Source: Neoarius graeffei
Taxonomy: Eukaryota; Chordata; Actinopteri; Siluriformes; Ariidae
NCBI RefSeq assembly: GCF_027579695.1
Contig: NC_083576.1
Location: 41,176,760 to 41,240,759 of the forward strand
Reading direction: 5' to 3'
Length of the DNA stretch: 64,000 bases
Shown here: piece by piece, positions 9,994 through 17,924 of the stretch
How positions within the stretch are numbered: position 1 is the stretch's first letter
How the letters are laid out: the number at the start of each line of letters is the position of its first letter
Notes under the pieces: generated by a model
The model's input: the letters and a program-made list of their open reading frames with translations, nothing else
Told to the model about the DNA's origin: nothing
The model's database searches: none
Translations under genes and position numbers: made by a program

Positions 9994-10170
9994 TGACCAA
10001 AGTGCTGTACAGAGTCAGTATTAAAAGACAAATGATCAAATAAAAAGAAAAAAGAAAACTATAATAATAACAACAATGACAATAAGCTGATGGTTAGGGA
10101 AAAGCCAAGGAGTAGAGATGGGTTTTTAGCCTAGATTTAAAGGCAGAGATGGAGGGGGCAGATGTAAAGA
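9931..10170. mobile_element. Retroposon 3'-tail fragment with (AAGT)n
   Basis: It begins ATAAGTAAGTAAAGTAAGTAAATTTAATTTG in segments and continues TTTGTATAGCACATTTAAAC and CAAAGTGCTGTACA, a combination familiar as the 3' end of fish LINE/SINE families. It interrupts the split LINE between its C-terminal part and its RT. Boundaries are approximate. Confidence 0.5.
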
Positions 10171-10252
10171 TGGGGCAGATATAAAGATGGCCAATTTACT
10201 TTAGTGTATAAGACACAGTGATGAGTTAGAGCTCCACAGTTTATGATAAACC

Positions 10253-11290
10253 TCAGAGCACCATGATACACACTATCCAGCACGTGGAGGCATTCATATA
10301 TAACACATCACCATAATCAATTATCGGAAAAAAGGTCAGCTCCACCAGTTTCCGTTTTACCCCAAAGGAAAAACAAGACTTATTTCGAAAATAAAATCCA
10401 AGTAAAACCTTTAGCTTTTTAGCAATATACAGAATATGTGCCTTAAAAGACAACTGATCATCAATCAAGAACCCCAGATATTTAAAAGTAGATACAAGTT
10501 CAATTTGTTGACCATTACTGGTGACAATGACAAACTGATTTAACCTTGCTGATTCTGAATTAGTGAAAAACATGAGTTTTGTTTTATCAGCATTTAGAAC
10601 AAGTTGCAATTGGCAGAGCTGTTCTTGCATTCTATTAAACGCATTCTGCATATGCAAACACTTCTGAGGCCGTGGGTGCAAAGCAATATATGATTGTACC
10701 ATCAGCATAAAAATGAAAGGCTGCATTTGGGATATTCACTCCACTATTGTTTATATACAAGGTAAATAAAGGGCCTAATACTGAATCTTGTGGCATCCCC
10801 TTATGGACAAACTGAACCTCAGAAGAAACACCTTCTAACTGGACAGCCTGGGTTCTGTCTTTAAGATAATTTCCAAACCATCCAACTGCATGTACAGAAA
10901 ACCCAACTGCTGTAAGACGTTCAGTCAAAATGTTATGGTCCATGGTATCAAAAGCCTTAGAAAAGTCTATAAAAAGAGAAAGACAACATTGTTTATTATC
11001 TAAGGCTTCTGTAATATCATTTATAACCTTCAAAGTTGCAGTAATGGTGTTATGTTTTTTGCGAAATCCTGACTGGGAAATCGATAAAGTAGAATTAATT
11101 GCCAGGTATTCTTTTACTTGTTGACTGACAAGGAATTCAAGTACCTTAGCCAGAACAGACAGTTTGGAAATAGGCCTGTAATTGTTTAAGATAGTTGGAT
11201 CTCCTTCTTTCAAGAGGGGGATAACAAACGCAGATTTCCAGACTTTGGGAATTGCATTAGTCGACAAACTAAGATTAAAAATTTTATACA
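10253..11290 (-). pseudogene. LINE reverse transcriptase domain with damaged active site
   Basis: The first portion (11290 leftwards) has VIPLLKEGDP, NNYRPIS, SGFRKKH, LFIDFSKAFDT, PQDSVLGPLF and FHFYADGT. The second portion (10726-10253) has LNADKTKLMFF, FKYLGFLIDD and KLKVLLGFYFRN. These are RT palm and thumb blocks in order. The catalytic YADD is changed to YADG and the conserved PQGSVLGP to PQDSVLGP. The two portions are in different frames. It is part of the composite LINE and is joined upstream to 11456-12080 across an inserted SINE. Confidence 0.85.
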
Positions 11291-11455
11291 GCTGGGGGTG
11301 TCGTGGCTCAGGTGGATAAGGTGCCATACCATAAATCCGGGGACCTGGGTTCAATTCCGACCTGAGGTCATTTCCCAATCCCTCCCGCTCATTTCCTGTC
11401 TCTACGCTGTCCGATCCAATAAAGGTGGAAAAAGCCCCCCCAAAAAATCTTTAAA
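11291..11455 (+). mobile_element. tRNA-derived SINE inserted in the LINE RT
   Basis: GTCGTGGCTCAGGTGGATAAG resembles an A-box region and GGGTTCAATTCC a B box, followed by GACCTGAGGTCATTTCCC and an AATAAAGGTGGAAAAAG tail. It is a different family from the 5346 SINE. It interrupts the RT frame between LDPKKSPGPDNL and KIFNLSLS. Confidence 0.75.
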
Positions 11456-11498
11456 AAAATTAACACAGTGGAACAGCTACAATTTCAGATGCCAGTTT

Positions 11499-12758
11499 TC
11501 AAAAGAAAGGCTCCAAATTATCTGGTCCTGGTGATTTTTTAGGATCAAGGTCTTTTGGCGCTTTAGCGACCTCTGCTATAGAAAAAGGGGTGAAATTAAA
11601 AGCCTGAACATTGCCAGCGACCCCATCAACCTGTGAAGAGTCATTAGAGGACTTGTCACTAGGGGAGGGTTGTTTAAAAGGGTTTTTAGAGTTAAACAAA
11701 AACCCAGAAGAAATAAAATGTTTGTTAAAACAATTCAATATGTCTGTTTTGTCAGTTACCCTGCTACCATCAGTCAGCATACTGGAAGGGAGACTAACTG
11801 AGTTTGAGGTGGAAGACAAAGATTTCATTGCTTTCCAAAATTTCTTTGGATTTTTCAAGCTTTTAGTAGTCATAGACAAGTAAAACTCAGCCTTCGTATT
11901 TTGGAGAAGAGAAGTAAATTTATTTCTTAATTGTCTAAAATAAAGCCAGTCAGTTTCCAAACCTGATTTACATGCCCTAACCATGCAGAATTTCGCTGAT
12001 GCAGAACTTCTGCTAGTTCAGTTGTAAACCATGGATTAACACGGCCTTTATTTCTAAATTTGCGCAGGGGGGCATGTTTATTAAAGGAACACTCCGGAGT
12101 GAAATGCTTTCTAGGTCTATTTTCGCATTATTGGGAGTGCATATGTTGAGTTGCTAGGCACTCAACTTTTACGGACTGTCCCATGAAGATGGCGTCTGGA
12201 GAAGACCAAATTCAGGTAAGGTCACTGGCTTTGTATTTACTCTTCTACACACTCTATCCGTGCACTTGCAGAGCCAGGGACACTTCGTTTTGTTTGTAGG
12301 AATCCTCTACTCACTTCCACAGAACTGTCATGTTGTTTTGAGCTTTGCAATGGTTTTAAAACTAGCGTTTTGTATCGGCAAAAAGACATGCCCCGCGCAC
12401 TGCCGGTTGAAATCGCAAAAAACTAATTTTCTCAAAACACATCCGATTGACGTGATTGTGGTAGCAACTCAACGTATGCACTCCCAATAATGAGAAAATA
12501 GACCTAGAAAGCATTTCACTCCAGAGTATTCCTTTAACAAAGTGACTGAAACTTTCATGAAAATAACTCCAAGCCATATTCAACATCATAAAAAAGGGCA
12601 ATTCTATCCCAGTCAAGGTAATAAAGATCATGCAAGAAGGCCTGTTCAACAAACATTTTCATATTGCGCTTCTCTACAAAGTGTGGCTTACTTTTCGAGA
12701 GCCTTGTGTCTCTCACTACCACTATCACACAGTGATCACTCATCATTTGGAAAGACAC
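11499..12758 (-). pseudogene. LINE linker between endonuclease and RT, interrupted by a MITE
   Basis: Two pieces flank the MITE at 12085-12533. The right piece (12758-12555) reads SDHCVIVVV ... KSKPHFVEKRNMKMF and then FLHDLYYLDWDRI, the end of the endonuclease with its SDH and the start of the linker. The left piece (11984-11499) reads RNKFTSLLQNTKAEFYLS, NPKKFWKAMKSL and LDPKKSPGPDNL, leading into the RT. Both are in the order and orientation of the composite LINE. Confidence 0.75.
12085..12533. mobile_element. piggyBac-like MITE, TTAA target duplication
   Basis: TTAA lies at 12081-12084 and 12534-12537. The ends AGGAACACTCCGGAGTGAAA and the inverse TTTCACTCCAGAGTATTCCT start inverted repeats of about 60 bp (CTAGGTCTATTTTC ... 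CCCAATAAT). No transposase frame. TTAA duplications are the piggyBac hallmark; Kolobok also uses TTAA, so the superfamily is probable only. Confidence 0.8.
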
Positions 12759-12771
12759 CTGTTGTCACATA

Positions 12772-14421
12772 CAGTTAGGTCCATATATATTTGGACACTG
12801 ACACAATTTTTTTTTACCTGTTTACTGAAACATATTCAAGTTATAGTTATATAATGGACATGGACATAAAGTCCAGACTTTCAGCTTTCATTTGAGGCTA
12901 TCCACATTAAAATTGGATGAAGGGTTTAGGAGTTTCAGCTCCTTAACATGTGCCACCCTGTTTTTAAAGGGACCAAAAGTAATTGGACAATTGACTCAAA
13001 GGCTATTTCATGGGCAGGTGTGGGCAATTCCTTCGTTATGTCATTCTCAATTAAGCAGATAAAAGGCCTGGAGTTGATTTGAGGTGTGGTGCTTGCATTT
13101 GGAAGATTTTGCTGTGAAGAAAACATGCGGTCAAAGGAGCTCTCCATGCAGGTGAAACAAGCCATCCTTAAGCTGCGAAAACAGAAAAAACCCATCCGAG
13201 AAATTGCTACAATATTAGGAGTGGCAAAATCTACAGTTTGGTACATCCTGAGAAAGAAAGAAAGAAAGCACTGGTGAACTCATCAATGCAAAAAGACCTG
13301 GACGCCCGCAGACGACAACAGTGGTGGATGATCGCAGAATAATTTCCATGGTGAAGAGAAACCCCTTTGCAACAGCCAACCAAGTGAACAACACTCTCCA
13401 GGAGGTAGGCGTATCAATATCCAAATCTACCATAAAGAGAAGACTGTATGAAAGTAAATACAGAGGGTTCACTGCACAGTGCAAGCCACTCATAAGCCTC
13501 AAGAATAAAAAGGCTAGATTGGACTTTGCTAAAAAAACATCTAAAAAAGCCAGCACAGTTCTGCAAGAACATTCTTTGGACAGATGAAACCAAGATCAAC
13601 CTCTACCAGAATGATGGAAAGAAAAAAGTATGGTGAAGGCATGGTACAGCTCATGATCCAAAGCATACCACATCATCTGTAAAACACGGCGGAGGCAGTG
13701 TGATGGCTTGGGCATGCATGGCTGCCAGTGGCACTGGGTCACTAGTGTTTATTGATGATGTGACACAGGACAGAAGCAGCCGGATGAATTCTGAGGTATT
13801 CAGAGACATACTGTGTGCTCAAATCCAGCCAAATGCAGCCAAACTGATTGGTTGGTGTTTCATAATACAGATGGACAATGACCCAAAACATAAAGCCAAA
13901 GCAACCCAGGAGTTTATTAAAGCAAAGAAGTGGAATATTCTTGAATGGCCAAGTCAGTCACCTGATCTCAACCCAATTGAGCATGCATTTCACTTGTTAA
14001 AGACTAAACTTCAGACAGAAAGGCCCACAAACAAACAGCAACTGAAAACCGCTGAAGTAAAGGCCTGGCAGAGCATTAAAAAGGAGAAAACACAGCATCT
14101 GGTAATGTCCATGAGTTCAAGACTTCAGGCAGTCATTGCCAACAAAGGGTTTTCAACCAAGTATTAGAAATGAACATTTTATTTACAATTATTTAATTTG
14201 TCCAATTACTTTTGAGCCCCTGAAATGAAGGGATTGTGTTTAAAAAAATGCTTTAGTTCCTCACATTTTTATGCAATCATTTTGTTCAACCCACTGAATT
14301 AAAGCTGAAAGTCTGAACTTCCACTGCATCTGAATTATTTTGTTCAAAATTCATTGTGGTAATGTACAGAACCAAAATTAGAAAAATGTTGTCTCTGTCC
14401 AAATATTTATGGACCTAACTG
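12772..14421 (+). mobile_element. Tc1-like transposon, long inverted repeats
   Basis: The ends CAGTTAGGTCCATATATATT and the inverse AAATATTTATGGACCTAACTG lie between TA dinucleotides at 12770-12771 and 14422-14423. The inverted repeats extend inward about 130 bp, including an inner copy around CTTTCAGCTTTCATTT. A transposase relic lies inside. It interrupts the LINE endonuclease coding region. Confidence 0.92.
13124..14167 (+). pseudogene. Tc1-family transposase, frameshifted
   Basis: The first frame starts MRSKELSMQVKQAIL and carries the paired-like helix-turn-helix (IATILGVAKSTVWYIL). A frameshift near 13277 moves to a frame with the second HTH (STIKRRLYESKYRG) and a further shift lies near 13585. 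The catalytic core follows with ILWTDET, HGGGSVMAW, MDNDPKHKA and SPDLNPIEHAF. The last two acidic residues are 34 apart, so the class is DD34E. A TGA after KKKVW also interrupts the core. The protein cannot be made as it stands. Confidence 0.88.
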
Positions 14422-14687
14422 TATTTAGAAGGCATGTTGGTTAAAACTAAGCCAATGAGTGTTGCTTTTTGAAAACATTTGGGGTTGGGTCTAGTAGGGG
14501 AAGTAATTAATTGTGTGAGATTAAGAGAATCACATTGTGCTTTCAGATCATCGGACACAGGCATAAGCCAGTCCCAGTTTAAATCTCCCATCAAAAGTAA
14601 TTCATTGTATTTCAGCTGTGATAAAAACTTCACAAGGGAAGATAATGCATTTTTAGAAGCAGATGGTGATCTATAACATCCTACCAA
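14415..14687 (-). pseudogene. LINE endonuclease, second part
   Basis: The frame reads VGCYRSPSASKNA, then LLMGDLNWDW, then LNLTQLITSPTR, the middle motifs of an AP-type endonuclease. It overlaps the upstream frame by a few bases and is offset by one, so a one-base deletion near 14685 broke the original ORF. It is cut on the left by the Tc1 at 12772-14421. Confidence 0.82.
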
Positions 14688-15451
14688 CTATGGTGATTCT
14701 TTGATAATTCAATTTCAAGAGCAAGCAACTCAAGCTCTTTAGATACTGACTCTTTAAGTACTAAATTAACATCAAAATTACTCCTGATATAAATCGCAAC
14801 TCCGCCCCCTTTTCTTGGACGATCAGCACGATAAACATTACAACCATTAATACAAATATCCTTGTCAAGCACAGATTTTGTGAGCCAGGTTTCGGATAAA
14901 ACAATAACATCAGCATTTGTTGAGTTTATCCAGACCTTTATCAAGTCCATCTTGTTTAGTAGACTCCTTACATTTATATGAATTAGTCCAAGACCAGTTC
15001 TAAATTTAAAATCTGCAGGGGTATAACAATGTGCCTGTGAATCAGGGCCTGGATTAGTCTCAATATTCCCTGAAAGCAATAACAATAGTAAAACTAAATG
15101 TTTAAGCCTGATGCTACAACCTTTTACACCAGACACAAGGCTGGAGGAGTAAGTGTTAGCAATAAAGGAGGTTGTAGAACTACAAAAATGCTCACTCAAA
15201 ACAAGGAAACAGCAAAACTGAAGAGACATGTCAGATTTAAGCAACCACTTGGATATATTCAAAGACACCACTACCCTTTGTTCAAGTGAAGTTGTAAGAG
15301 TAACTCTGCAACAGTCATTGTAGGGAAAAGTCACATTTTCACAGCTAGATTTGAAGCCTACCCAAACTAATAATATATCCTCCTGAAATGATGTTATAGT
15401 AGGAGGAGGAATGCCACACATGTGGGGCCACCACCCAGCTGGCCCACACAA
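14681..15451 (-). pseudogene. LINE ORF2 N-terminus with 2A-like motif and start of endonuclease
   Basis: The 256-residue frame has a hydrophobic run (LVLLLLLLSG, residues 119-128) directly before GNIETNPGP (residues 128-136; 15070-15044). This matches the 2A consensus DxExNPGP except Asn for the first Asp. 2A peptides make ribosomes skip a bond, and they are known at ORF N-termini of CR1/L2-type LINEs, where a few also act as signal sequences. Downstream are IHINVRSLLNKMD, DVIVLSETWL and GGGVAIYI of the endonuclease. The true start may be any upstream ATG. The frame ends early through a one-base deletion. Confidence 0.8.
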
Positions 15452-15563
15452 AGAAATAAAGCATAATACGACAATTTAGCAACATTGTAGAAGAAAAACA
15501 GTAAAACTGTAGGCTACGCTGGAAGCTTGGATTGGGTTAATGTCCGGATGGTTACCTCACAGG

Positions 15564-15667
15564 CCTCAGGCTGCAGAGCAGGGTGGATGAAGCAGGCCCC
15601 AGGCCGCACAGCAAGCCTCAGACTGTAGAGCAGGGTGGAAGGAGCAGACCTCAGGCCGCGCTGAAGC
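15564..15667 (-). repeat. Two ~52-bp tandem units, likely LINE 5' UTR
   Basis: Units starting at 15564 and 15616 share CCTCAG(A/G)CTG(C/T)AGAGCAGGGTGGA. They lie just 5' of the LINE's first ORF, where promoter-like repeats are common. Function is inferred only. Confidence 0.55.
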
Positions 15668-15844
15668 GCCTGATCATGGACGCAGTGGAGGGAAAAAAAA
15701 AAATGATGATGATGCATGTGTGTGTTCAATGCTTCATATGGGTTAAATGCAAATGTTAAATTTCACTGTGTGCTTAAGTCTGTGCTTGAGTGTAACAAAG
15801 GCCTCTTGGCTTGGCTTCTCAACATTCAAGACCTTGTTTCCACC

Positions 15845-16216
15845 ATCCATCCATCCATTATCTGTAGCCGCTTATCCTGTACACGGTCGCAGACAAGCTG
15901 GAGTCCATCCCAGCTGACTATGGGCAAGAGCCAGGGTACACCCTGGACAAGTTGCTAGGTCATCGCGGGGCTAACACACAGAGACAAACAAACACTCACA
16001 CCCATGGTCAATTTAGACCCACCAATTAGCCTAACCTGCATGTCTTTGGACTGTGGGGGAAACCAGAGCACCCGGGGGAAACCCACGCAGACACGGAGAC
16101 AACATGCAAACTCCACACAGAAAGGCCCTCTTCAACCTCTGGGCTTGAACCCAGGACCTACTTGCTGTGAGGCGACAGTACCACTACACAGTGCCAGTAC
16201 ACCATCGTGCTGCCTC
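15845..16216 (-). mobile_element. SINE copy 4
   Basis: Inverted, diverged copy of the 5346 family; the head at the right end is rearranged (GACAGTACCACTACACAGTGCC). (CATC)n at its left edge. Confidence 0.85.
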
Positions 16217-16593
16217 TCGTTTCCACCAATATTTTCTGTTGGACCATATAAACCTGCCAAGTTTGTCTCCACCAAAGACAAACTGATGTCACTTTTTTAA
16301 AAAGATGCATTCAGGTCTCGCTCCACCAATATTTCCAAGGCCACACTGAGCTAACTAAAAAATATTCATCTAAACAAGACTTTATTCTGATTTAACACAT
16401 GATTCAAAGTTCTATAATAATATAATGTTAGGACTTGGACTGTTTTGGCCTCTAGAGGCCGCTGTTATTTCCTTTTCGTGTCATATTTATTTTGGCCTCT
16501 AGAGGCCGCCACTGTTCCTGTGTTTTGTGTTTTTTTTTGTTAATTGCCTGTTAGTCCTAATTATCTTCACCTGTGTCCTTAATTAGTTTGTGT

Positions 16594-16601
16594 ATTTATA
16601 C
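16594..16601 (+). promoter_or_regulatory. TATA box of the 5' LTR
   Basis: TATTTATA about 30 bp upstream of ACGGAGTCTTTG, the inferred RNA 5' end. The same arrangement occurs in the 3' LTR. Confidence 0.6.
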
Positions 16602-16846
16602 CCCTGAGTTCAGTCCTTTTGTCACGGAGTCTTTGTGCTGTTATGTTTATCTCCAGTTTCCTTTGTACTGTGTTTTGTGGATCTTCTGAGCTTTTGCATT
16701 TTTGCCTTTTTCTTTTTGAATTATACTCTTTGTTTTTGTTTTTTTTGTTTTGCCCTGGATTGTATATAGTGTACATAGTATAAATAAACCTTTTGTTACT
16801 TTTTCTACTTCCGCCTCACGCCTCTGCATTTGAGTCATTCCCCTGG

Positions 16847-16910
16847 TGGCCTAGTGGGGGTTTGCTGGATCATCACACCAACGAACCAGGTTCGAATCCC
16901 AGCAAAACCC
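16847..16910 (+). promoter_or_regulatory. tRNA-like A/B boxes and hairpin at the end of U5
   Basis: TGGCCTAGTGG (16847-16857) matches the Pol III A box and GGTTCGAATCC (16889-16899) matches the B box, 42 bp apart start to start, close to tRNA spacing. GGGTTTGCTGG (16858-16868) can pair with CCAGCAAAACCC (16899-16910). In the 3' LTR the B box is changed (GATTCAAATCC). Function unproven. Confidence 0.4.
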
Positions 16911-16916
16911 TAACAG

Positions 16917-16925
16917 AAAGACTCC
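16917..16925 (+). other. Primer-binding site, self-priming type
   Basis: AAAGACTCC lies two bases after the 5' LTR and is the exact complement of GGAGTCTTT (16627-16635) at the inferred RNA 5' end. No usual tRNA complement starting TGG is present. Tf1/sushi-type elements prime reverse transcription with the 5' end of their own RNA. Confidence 0.65.
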
Positions 16926-16928
16926 ATC

Positions 16929-17924
16929 ATGACCGACTCAGCAGAGGCTGCTTCAACTGTCTACCCGGCCAACCTTCAGGGAATTATGGCAGCTTTGACA
17001 CGCTTCGGAGCGACCATGGACGCTCATGGATGTACGCTCACCAGCCAACGTGAGGCCCTTGCTCACCACGAGGAACTGCTTCAGCAAATTGGGAAAACCC
17101 TGGCACAGCTGACATCTCTGCCTGCATCTCCTGATCCAGCTCCCACTCCTGCTCCAGTGCCTCCTGCCATGCTGCCTTCTTCACCTCGCGAACCCAGCCT
17201 TCCTGCACCACAGAGGTATGACGGCAAGCACAGTGAGTGCCGAGAGTTCCTTACCCAGTGTCAACTCACCTTTGAGCTTCAGCCTACCACCTACACTACG
17301 GATCGCCGCAAGATTGCCTTTGTGATCACCTTATTAGCTGGTAAGGCGCGAGCCTGGGCTACTGCTATCTGGCAAAGACAGGGACCTGAGTGCTTTGATT
17401 TCCAGCTGTTTTCTGAAGATATGCTTCGGGTCTTCGATCAGGCAGACATCAGTACCGACGCAGCCCGAAAGCTCATGTCCATCCGGCAAGGAGGAAGCGT
17501 CGCAGATTACGCCATCTCGTGCCGAACACTCGCAGCAGTAAGTGGATGGAATGAGACTGCCCTGGTGTCAGCCTTCCACCATGGTCTGTCTGACCCCATC
17601 AAGGACGGTCTGGCCTCTATTGGATGCCCAAGTGACCTCGAAACCCTCATCTCACATGCTATTCGTCTGGACAACAGGATGAGAGAACGCCACCAAGCCT
17701 TGAGCCCCCCCAGCCTCCCTACCTCTACCTGGAGACCGTCTACCTCCTTCAGTGACTGTCCAGAACCCATGCAAGTGGGTCGTACTCGCCTCTCCGCATC
17801 TGAGAGGGAGCGCAGAAGGAGGGACAAGTGCTGCATCTACTGTGGCAAGCCTGGTCACTTCCGAGCATCATGTCCCGAACTCTTGGGAAAAGGACCGCCC
17901 TGTCCAGCCGAGGGAGGGTTGTGA
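16929..17924 (+). CDS. gag: Gag of the Gypsy element
   Basis: 331 residues, intact, starting [18 protein letters not shown] coiled-coil-like N-terminal stretch and a Pro-rich segment (about residues 60-95) precede the capsid-like core ([17 protein letters not shown], then [18 protein letters not shown]). A single zinc knuckle [15 protein letters not shown] follows near residue 298. The layout matches sushi-type Gag, from which mammalian PEG10/RTL proteins descend. The ATG follows the primer-binding site by 3 nt. Its last 97 nt overlap pol, and a G GGA AAA heptamer at 17885-17891 lies in this frame, so a fraction of ribosomes should shift into pol. Confidence 0.95.
   Translation: MTDSAEAASTVYPANLQGIMAALTRFGATMDAHGCTLTSQREALAHHEELLQQIGKTLAQLTSLPASPDPAPTPAPVPPAMLPSSPREPSLPAPQRYDGKHSECREFLTQCQLTFELQPTTYTTDRRKIAFVITLLAGKARAWATAIWQRQGPECFDFQLFSEDMLRVFDQADISTDAARKLMSIRQGGSVADYAISCRTLAAVSGWNETALVSAFHHGLSDPIKDGLASIGCPSDLETLISHAIRLDNRMRERHQALSPPSLPTSTWRPSTSFSDCPEPMQVGRTRLSASERERRRRDKCCIYCGKPGHFRASCPELLGKGPPCPAEGGL

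Larger units (their letters stand above)
6190..15451 (-). mobile_element. L2/CR1-like LINE split by many nested insertions (composite span)
   Basis: Read leftwards, the fragments at 15451-14424, 12771-12538, 12080-11456, 11290-10170, 9930-9618, 8950-8892 and 6333-6190 make one non-LTR element in correct order: N-terminal region with a 2A-like motif, endonuclease, linker, reverse transcriptase, C-terminal domain, 3' UTR. Insertions are a Tc1 (12772-14421), a TTAA-flanked MITE (12085-12533), a tRNA SINE (about 11291-11455), a retroposon tail (about 9931-10170), SINE pieces (8952-9617) and a hAT pair (6334-8891). Removing them leaves roughly 3.7-4 kb, about full length for the group. The clade is inferred from motif style only. 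Confidence 0.75.
16426..16915 (+). repeat. 5' LTR of the Gypsy element
   Basis: 490 bp, TG...CA bounded. U3 contains two copies of the 14-bp palindrome GGCCTCTAGAGGCC (16447-16460, 16494-16507). A TATA box TATTTATA is at 16594-16601, putting the RNA start near 16625. U5 ends with a tRNA-like A-box/B-box pair and a hairpin. Confidence 0.95.

Noticed and set aside
12230..12490. Frame starting near ATGGCGTCTGGAGAAGACC in the TTAA-flanked MITE as a host first exon
   Set aside because: It lies inside inverted repeats of a non-autonomous element and ends within a few codons of intron-like sequence; no evidence beyond a good-looking ATG.
16579..16838. Minus-strand Lys-rich frames in the LTRs (also 21392-21652)
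   Set aside because: Identical in both LTRs and opposite to gag-pol; an AT-rich U3/R artefact.
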